Shown: positions 6,277 through 6,369 of the stretch, one piece after another
How positions within the stretch are numbered: the stretch's first letter is position 1
How the letters are laid out: every line of letters starts with the position of its first letter
From: Paracoccaceae bacterium
Lineage (GTDB): Bacteria > Pseudomonadota > Alphaproteobacteria > Rhodobacterales > Rhodobacteraceae
Direction: 5' to 3'
NCBI GenBank assembly: GCA_023134935.1
Contig: JAGLUD010000189.1
Span: forward strand, 1 to 6,369
Length of the DNA: 6,369 nt
Notes under the pieces: generated by a model
Told to the model about the DNA's origin: nothing
Databases searched by the model: none
Seen by the model: only the letters and a program-made list of their open reading frames with translations
Position numbers and translations under genes: made by a program

Positions 6277-6369
6277 TTACTTCTCCCCATAACCTTTGGG
6301 CACCGGAATATCCGGCAGACCCTCAGCACGTTTTTGTAAAGATCGCCCTATAACTACACGGCTGATCTC
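6277..6369 (-). CDS. C-terminal end of a probable acyl-CoA dehydrogenase (5' part outside window)
   Basis: Thirty codons enter from the right edge in frame and end at a TAA (6277-6279). The first residues, EISRVVIGRSL, match the C-terminal signature of acyl-CoA dehydrogenases (typically GTSEIxRxVIxR), where this helix contributes to the FAD/CoA region near the end of the protein. The tail RAEGLPDIPVPKGYGEK is longer than usual and polar. Only 2 bases separate the stop from the acuI ATG, and the acuI Shine-Dalgarno lies within this gene, so the two are almost certainly co-transcribed. The assignment rests on a short motif only. Confidence 0.6.
   Translation of the reverse strand, partial: EISRVVIGRSLQKRAEGLPDIPVPKGYGEK

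Overview
All recognisable genes in this window lie on the minus strand. They form one co-directional run read from right to left, with no intergenic gap above 96 bases. The content points to a marine-type alphaproteobacterium of the Rhodobacteraceae (Roseobacter group). The reasons are a TrgA-family membrane protein next to a cysteine synthase (an arrangement known from Rhodobacter), an AcuI-type acrylyl-CoA reductase, and moderate GC content. The species cannot be named from this sequence.

Layout in transcription order. (1) 6369-6277 is the last 30 codons of a gene whose C-terminus looks like an acyl-CoA dehydrogenase. (2) 6274-5282 is acuI, starting 2 bases after that stop codon. (3) The 75-base gap 5281-5207 holds a perfect 11-bp GC-rich hairpin followed by a T-rich stretch, which reads as a terminator or attenuator. 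(4) 5206-3980 encodes a class V PLP enzyme related to cysteine desulfurases but without the expected catalytic cysteine. (5) A 96-base spacer with short direct and inverted repeats follows. (6) 3883-3440 is trgA. (7) After an 84-base gap, 3355-2321 is cysK. (8) 12 bases further on, 2308-1 is a large mechanosensitive channel gene (DUF3772 plus MscS domain) that runs off the left edge, missing only its C-terminal tail.

Two functional blocks are suggested. The right block (acyl-CoA dehydrogenase plus AcuI) handles short acyl-CoA thioesters, probably acrylyl-CoA from propionate or DMSP breakdown. The left block (trgA, cysK, channel) looks like a stress or sulfur-assimilation unit, because trgA and cysK are linked to tellurite resistance in Rhodobacter sphaeroides. 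The PLP enzyme between them has no clear assignment to either. Nothing resembles a mobile element, CRISPR array, RNA gene or defence system. The window reads mainly as ordinary chromosomal housekeeping and accessory metabolism. The most interesting points are the acuI/PLP-enzyme hairpin, the cysteine-less desulfurase homologue and the tight cysK-channel coupling.
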